A stretch of DNA of 36,930 nucleotides from Circinella umbellata (Eukaryota > Mucoromycota > Mucoromycetes > Mucorales > Lichtheimiaceae). Positions 33,091 through 36,930 of the stretch are shown one piece after another (position 1 is the stretch's first letter; each line of letters begins with the position of its first letter). The DNA is taken from assembly GCA_025093555.1 (NCBI GenBank), contig JAIWNF010000135.1:1-36930 (forward strand). The letters are read 5' to 3'. Made by a program: the position numbers and the translations under genes. The notes beneath the pieces were generated by a model. That model worked only from the letters and a program-made list of their open reading frames with translations. It ran no database searches and was not told the DNA's origin.

Positions 33091-33288
33091 GCCCCAAAAA
33101 AGTGTCCCAATGCCTATATTTTCAAATTACTTGACGGAGCCTTAAATACTTATCCAATCACAATTATATTTTTTATACATAATACTAATATCCACTCAAA
33201 ATTTCACATTGATTGGTCAATATCCTGGCAAGTAACTGAGCAAAATGTTCTTAAGTTATGATTATTAGAACACTTTTTTGACCGAGTG
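33091..33288. repeat. Right Tc1 terminal inverted repeat
   Basis: Inverse partner of 31646-31854. Its inner end CCCCAAAAAAGTGTCCCAAT and outer end CACTTTTTTGACCGAGTG again face each other. Between them GACGGAGCCTTAAATACTTA and the ATTGACCAATCAATGTGA-type segment match the left repeat. Confidence 0.8.
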
Positions 33289-33290
33289 TA

Positions 33291-34308
33291 ATTATGACGA
33301 TATCCCAGTCATCGTGCTAATTAAATATGTACATGATTGATATGTACCATATTTGTATTGTTGTATGTTCGTGGAAGTGAGGTGATGGTATTCTGGACAG
33401 ATACTGGTACATTTACAATGGACCCCTTGCTTCTATATTGTCTATGGACTCCCATCACAGGCCAAATTATCTGAAATACATGGCGAGAAGTGATTAGTCT
33501 CTCTTCGAGTCTAGTGAGCTGGCGCACCGACTCCGAAATTTCCAGTAATTGCAAACCATTTGCCAAACAAAGCTTAGGCCGCGTTTTCTTGGTAAGTGCA
33601 TGTCTTTTGCACATTGTACAAAACAAACCAATGTTTATATCGGGATCAATAGCAAAAATATCATTAATGATTTCTTCTTCTATACCAGCTGCAATGAAGG
33701 TATCTCAGCTCACTCTTTGTACTGCTCCTGCAAACCAAAGGCCTGTACAGCAATTACATATCTCCGTTGGACCATTTGTCACATTTTGCTTATAAGTATT
33801 GGACATGGAGTCCCATGAAAGTCTTGAGTTGCATCTTCTACTTCGATCACGATTCTATATACAATCATTGGATTACAAGACTTAATATATAAATGCTAAT
33901 ATAAAGGTGATGTAGATTGGGATGAATATTAAGGGAGAAATGGTACATAAATGAACTTACATGTTCAGAAGCACGAAGATCTTGGTCTTGACGTACTTGA
34001 GCTCGAGCAACACAGTCTTTTTCCTAGAAGATACAGCAGATGATAATAATAAAAATAAGGGTAATGAGGATGAGGATGAAGGGAGATATATTGATAATGA
34101 AGATCACAGCTATAAAGATAATTGAAAAGATGCCATACTGCTTTGGATTGCCGATGTCCAGTATTATGACGAGCCTCACGATGACGAGCACGATCTATGA
34201 CTCGAACAGCTTGTACCTGATCAAGTGGTCATCTTGATCGAAGTCTTTGTTGGCGCACTGCCACAGCGGCATGAATTTCTTCAGAGGTACGTCTTCTTGT
34301 GCGCACCA
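33291..34308 (-). pseudogene. Old Helitron gene: N-terminal DUF6570 block with introns
   Basis: First block of the interrupted gene. Exon 1 (34139-34308) starts MVRTRRRTSEEIHAAV and is Arg-rich. Exon 2 is 33961-34023 (21 codons). Exon 3 starts at 33854; the GTATGG and GTAAGT donors and the two YAG acceptors hold the frame. A zinc-like CNCCTGLWFAGAV follows, then GLFCTMCKRHAL, and the DUF6570-type segment (LEISESVRQLTRLEERLITS, SKGSIVNVPVSVQNTITSLP). It ends LGYRHN at the Tc1 insertion. In-frame stops are TGA 34229-34231, TGA 33705-33707, TAA 33321-33323 and TGA 33309-33311. The basic N-terminus plus Cys motifs is usual for this family. Confidence 0.82.
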
Positions 34309-34309
34309 T

Positions 34310-35379
34310 AATACAATGTGTAGAGGGAAAAGTAAATTTTTTATAAAAAACTATTTTTTTTTTGTATTTTTGAAAAAGTGTCAAAGTTGTGGAAGATATG
34401 TCAAAAATATTTTTGAAAATCTCATGTTAATGTTGTTGGCTGAGTGGAGTATTTTAACACTCATATCAATACATTTACAAAGTAACAACAATAAATAGAT
34501 ATAATTTATTTCCAATGGTGTCATCAGAAAAGCAACAGATTTAATTATTAAAGATTTTAATACTGGAATCATTTGAAAATAATACAAATACAATTGCCTT
34601 TTTTAATAAAAAAACACCTTATAAATTCGCTATTTTACCATATGGTTTTCTCATGATTTTACATTGTATACTTAATGAAATCTCTTGATCAATTAATTCC
34701 AAATACAAATTGTTGGATTATTCTGTTATTTGAATTACTAGCATTTGAAGCACAGGTTGATTATTATTTCTACTGCTCATGAAGGAGTAGCTGAGTCTTA
34801 GTTTTGTTATGCATAAACTATCCATATAATGGGTACTATATCTAACTCTTACTCGAGTTATAGACTCATTATGCTGAAGTGCTCATAAGAGTATAAAACT
34901 AGTTGTAACCAATGCAAACATATTTTATTGACAGTAATGCCTTTTTTGTTTGTGGATAAAAGTTATAGATGTAATTGAAAGCTGTATTGGAATTACCATT
35001 CAGCTGTATGAAGACGTATGGCAATAATTAAAGGAATTTTGGAAACAAATTACATTTTCATTAGCTTTTATTATTAATTTTTTTATATGCTCTTGAATCA
35101 TTACATAGCCATGGTTTTTTATTAGTTGTTTTTATTTCACATTGATATGGTCCAATATTATTAAGTATTTTAGGTATCCTTATAAATATGATAATAACCA
35201 AGAAGAAATTGCATGAGAGAGATGTAAATTGAGACTCCACTAAAAGCGTGACAGACAGACAGACCGACACTCTTCTTTCGCTATTCATCACTTTTTCGTG
35301 AAAATAGCCTTATATAGTAATAGCTCAAACAACTTTTTCTTTTTTTTCTTCTTTTTATCACCTTTTTCCAAGCAACTCT
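34310..35379. other. AT-rich region, no gene; LINE 5' region at its right end
   Basis: No coding sequence is recognised up to the LINE ORF1. Around 35249-35268 there is a short GACA-type tetranucleotide repeat (GACAGACAGACAGACCGAC). It is followed by a TATATAG motif (about 35313) and a long pyrimidine tract (35325-35365) leading to the ORF1 start. This could be part of the LINE 5' untranslated region and promoter. The exact LINE start is not visible. Confidence 0.4.
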
Positions 35380-36609
35380 ATGCCACCAGCGCTTGAGAAG
35401 CTCACACCAAGTGAGGTGGAGCTCTTGCACACCAACTTTAACAAGTACCACCCGATACTCACCTGTCCACAGTGCCATCGAGCAGGCCATATTAAAAATA
35501 ATGGGCTTACACGATCAGAACCAAAGATGCCTACTTTTCGCTGCAGCCAATGTGATCAATATATTAATCATATGCAAATACAAGAACGTATCCAAGCTAC
35601 AACCCCGACAATGTTGGGCGCTGTCCCTAACCCAGTTTTTCTTCCCACGCACGCAACTTCTTACCAATCATCAAACCAACAACCAGCCGACATCTTACAA
35701 ACAGTCCTCCAACAAATCGCAGACCACAGCAAACGCCTTGATGACCATGACCGTATTCATACCGAAATTGCTCGCCTCCAAAAAGAATTATCCGCTGCTC
35801 ACCTACGTATTGCCGATTTAGAACAAGTCAATGCACAACTCTCAGCACAGCTAAATACTCAACAAGAACCTCTCTCTTCTTTTGGCTCACAAATCGATTT
35901 TGACCAACTTGACAGCCAGGCACCGAAACCTATCTCAGCAACTTCAACCAACAATAACTCACGCCTACCCTCCACCAACCCATGGACCAACTCAACCTAT
36001 ATCAACAACACCATCAAACAAACCACTACAAAAAAATATAATCTCAAACGCCAGGCACGCAAAGAACAAGCAGCCATTCGTTTCTTCCAACCTCCTTCTG
36101 CTAATCAAGGGTTCCAATATCTTTATTTTAACACCAAGACTCGCATGCCAATCGGCCAAGTGCGTCATCACTTGTGCAGCATAAACATCAACAATGGTCG
36201 TATTCTTGATATATATTATCCAGAAAAAAACATTTTAGCACTTCTCATTCATAATGACTTTACAGATGAACTTAAATCCCAACTAGGTCAACATGGTATT
36301 ACCCCAAAAACCTCTTATGATCCAACATCACCAGATATTCTACATGATAAAAAATATCAAGACATGACCACCCAAGACCGTACTGATATAGCCTTTCGAC
36401 TTCATGTTGAAAGGATGGAACGCGCAGTCCGTAATATACGATACCCGGTATCTCTCACTGTTGCACATGCCTTCCTTGAACATGGGTGGATTTCCAAAGA
36501 AACCATAGCCGAACTTGCACCAAATAATAAAAATAAAAACAGTTCCATTGGCTCTCTTTTCGAGGATGATGACTCTATGCAAGACCGCGAATCTGATAAT
36601 GATTTATAA
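35380..36609 (+). CDS. LINE retrotransposon ORF1, zinc-ribbon and coiled-coil protein
   Basis: A complete 409-residue ORF. Residues 29-58 form a four-Cys zinc ribbon (C29-x2-C32, C55-x2-C58) around GHIKNNGLTRSEP. Residues about 105-165 are a coiled coil (LDDHDRIHTEIARLQKELSA, then DLEQVNAQLSAQLN), expected to oligomerise the protein. A Ser/Thr/Asn-rich linker follows, then a basic segment (KKYNLKRQARKEQAAIRFF) likely to bind RNA, a conserved-looking domain (GQVRHHLCSININNGRILDI), and an acidic tail. ORF1 proteins of non-LTR retrotransposons bind the element RNA; this role is inferred from position. The ATG at 35380 is first in frame. ORF2 starts two bases after its stop. Confidence 0.85.
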   Translation: MPPALEKLTPSEVELLHTNFNKYHPILTCPQCHRAGHIKNNGLTRSEPKMPTFRCSQCDQYINHMQIQERIQATTPTMLGAVPNPVFLPTHATSYQSSNQQPADILQTVLQQIADHSKRLDDHDRIHTEIARLQKELSAAHLRIADLEQVNAQLSAQLNTQQEPLSSFGSQIDFDQLDSQAPKPISATSTNNNSRLPSTNPWTNSTYINNTIKQTTTKKYNLKRQARKEQAAIRFFQPPSANQGFQYLYFNTKTRMPIGQVRHHLCSININNGRILDIYYPEKNILALLIHNDFTDELKSQLGQHGITPKTSYDPTSPDILHDKKYQDMTTQDRTDIAFRLHVERMERAVRNIRYPVSLTVAHAFLEHGWISKETIAELAPNNKNKNSSIGSLFEDDDSMQDRESDNDL

Positions 36610-36611
36610 AT

Positions 36612-36930
36612 ATGACCAATCAAACTATAATTACAGTCTTTAATACCACAGGTATTTCTAAATATTCAATTAATTCCATCTTACAACATACAACATCTTC
36701 TACACTCCTTTTTATTACAGAAACTTGGTTATTACCTCCCAACAAATTTATCACCAATTGGCCCCAGTACCACACATATGGCCAAATACGCAGTCAACGC
36801 TTTCGTACTGCAAAAGCAGGCATTTCTCTTCTCGTCAACCCCAACTGTCAACTTCAACCTACAATCATAACTGACCACAACCCCGCCTACTCACAATATC
36901 ATCTCTCGTGTATTTTTGCAGGCACTCTCT
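36612..36930 (+). CDS. LINE ORF2, N-terminal endonuclease part (truncated by window)
   Basis: The first 106 codons of an open frame running off the window. It shows features of the AP-type endonuclease/exonuclease/phosphatase domain: a hydrophobic strand then LFITETWLLPPN (the ITETWL motif with the metal-binding Glu), QYHTYGQIRSQ, and AGISLLVNPNCQLQP (the GISLLV strand). In two-ORF LINEs this domain nicks the target and is followed by reverse transcriptase, which should lie beyond 36930. The ATG at 36612 is separated from the ORF1 stop by only AT and lies in another frame, suggesting termination-reinitiation. Confidence 0.85.
   Translation, partial: MTNQTIITVFNTTGISKYSINSILQHTTSSTLLFITETWLLPPNKFITNWPQYHTYGQIRSQRFRTAKAGISLLVNPNCQLQPTIITDHNPAYSQYHLSCIFAGTL

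Larger units (their letters stand above)
31646..33288 (-). mobile_element. Tc1 transposon inserted into the old Helitron gene
   Basis: A 1,643-bp element with TA duplications at 31644-31645 and 33289-33290. The ends are CACTTGGTCAAAAAAGTG on the left and the inverse CACTTTTTTGACCGAGTG on the right. Long inverted repeats (31646-31854 and 33091-33288) are about 85-90% alike by eye, more diverged than in the element at 125-2175, so this copy is older. One damaged transposase gene lies inside. Removing the element with one TA restores the host Helitron frame. Confidence 0.92.
21710..34308 (-). mobile_element. Old Helitron-like element (DUF6570/PIF1 type) with two nested insertions
   Basis: The three coding blocks 33291-34308, 30244-31643 and 21710-24480 join end to end as one rolling-circle transposon gene. 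Across the Tc1 insertion the frame reads LGYRHN|YADGNVRP using a single TA. Across the Helitron insertion it reads NNLRHE|YSRIRSYL. No block duplicates another. The coordinates give the coding span only; the element's true ends were not identified. Catalytic His and Tyr residues now lie about 6 kb apart. Confidence 0.8.

Noticed and set aside
33490..33818. Plus-strand open frames in the DUF6570 block
   Set aside because: Antisense to a clearly recognisable, in-frame minus-strand gene with conserved motifs.
35061..35291. Minus-strand 76-aa open frame upstream of the LINE
   Set aside because: Part of it is GACA-repeat translation (SVCLSVTLL type) and the rest shows no family similarity; overlaps the presumed LINE 5' region.

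Overview
The window reads as a transposon-dense, AT-rich stretch of a fungal nuclear genome, most likely an early-diverging lineage such as Mucoromycota. This is inferred from the short spliceosomal introns (about 65-115 bp, GTRNGT...YAG) and from the mix of tnp2/CACTA, Helitron, Tc1-like and two-ORF LINE families. I see no confident host housekeeping gene, rRNA, tRNA or CRISPR array.

Layout. 125-2175: an apparently intact Tc1/mariner-like DNA transposon with 220-bp inverted repeats, a TA duplication and a full 439-aa DD34E transposase. 3256-4125: a damaged five-exon gene of unknown function. 4743-8172 (minus): a decayed CACTA-type tnp2 transposase gene with introns (copy 1). 8.2-14.2 kb: mostly AT-rich non-coding DNA with a gene remnant, an LTR-like stretch, a GC-rich folded repeat at 11.2-11.6 kb and a truncated Tc1-like transposase at 12.7-13.2 kb. 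14397-20483 (minus): a second tnp2 gene (copy 2), cut in two by a 2,900-bp hAT-like non-autonomous insertion at 16229-19128. That insertion has an 8-bp target duplication, 12-bp inverted ends and an internal 1,002-bp array of 167 uninterrupted hexamers (CATCCG/CATCTG).

21.7-34.3 kb (minus): one old Helitron-like gene of the DUF6570 / Helitron_like_N / PIF1-helicase type, split into three blocks by two later insertions. One is a Tc1 element at 31646-33288. The other is a Helitron of a different lineage at about 24481-30243, on the plus strand, with a nearly complete Rep-helicase gene. Reading through both insertion points keeps the older gene in frame. That gene carries 17 in-frame stops (11 TGA) and no frameshift that I could find, which suggests decay mainly by C-to-T type transitions. 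20936-21690 (minus) holds a zinc-ribbon/coiled-coil ORF related to the first ORF of the LINE at 35380-36930, where ORF1 is complete and ORF2 (an AP-type endonuclease) runs off the window.

The region is best read as a nested transposon archive. Insertion order is recoverable: the tnp2 and DUF6570-Helitron genes are oldest, and the hAT, Tc1 and second Helitron copies were inserted into them. All family names rest on motif recognition by eye; no database search was possible.
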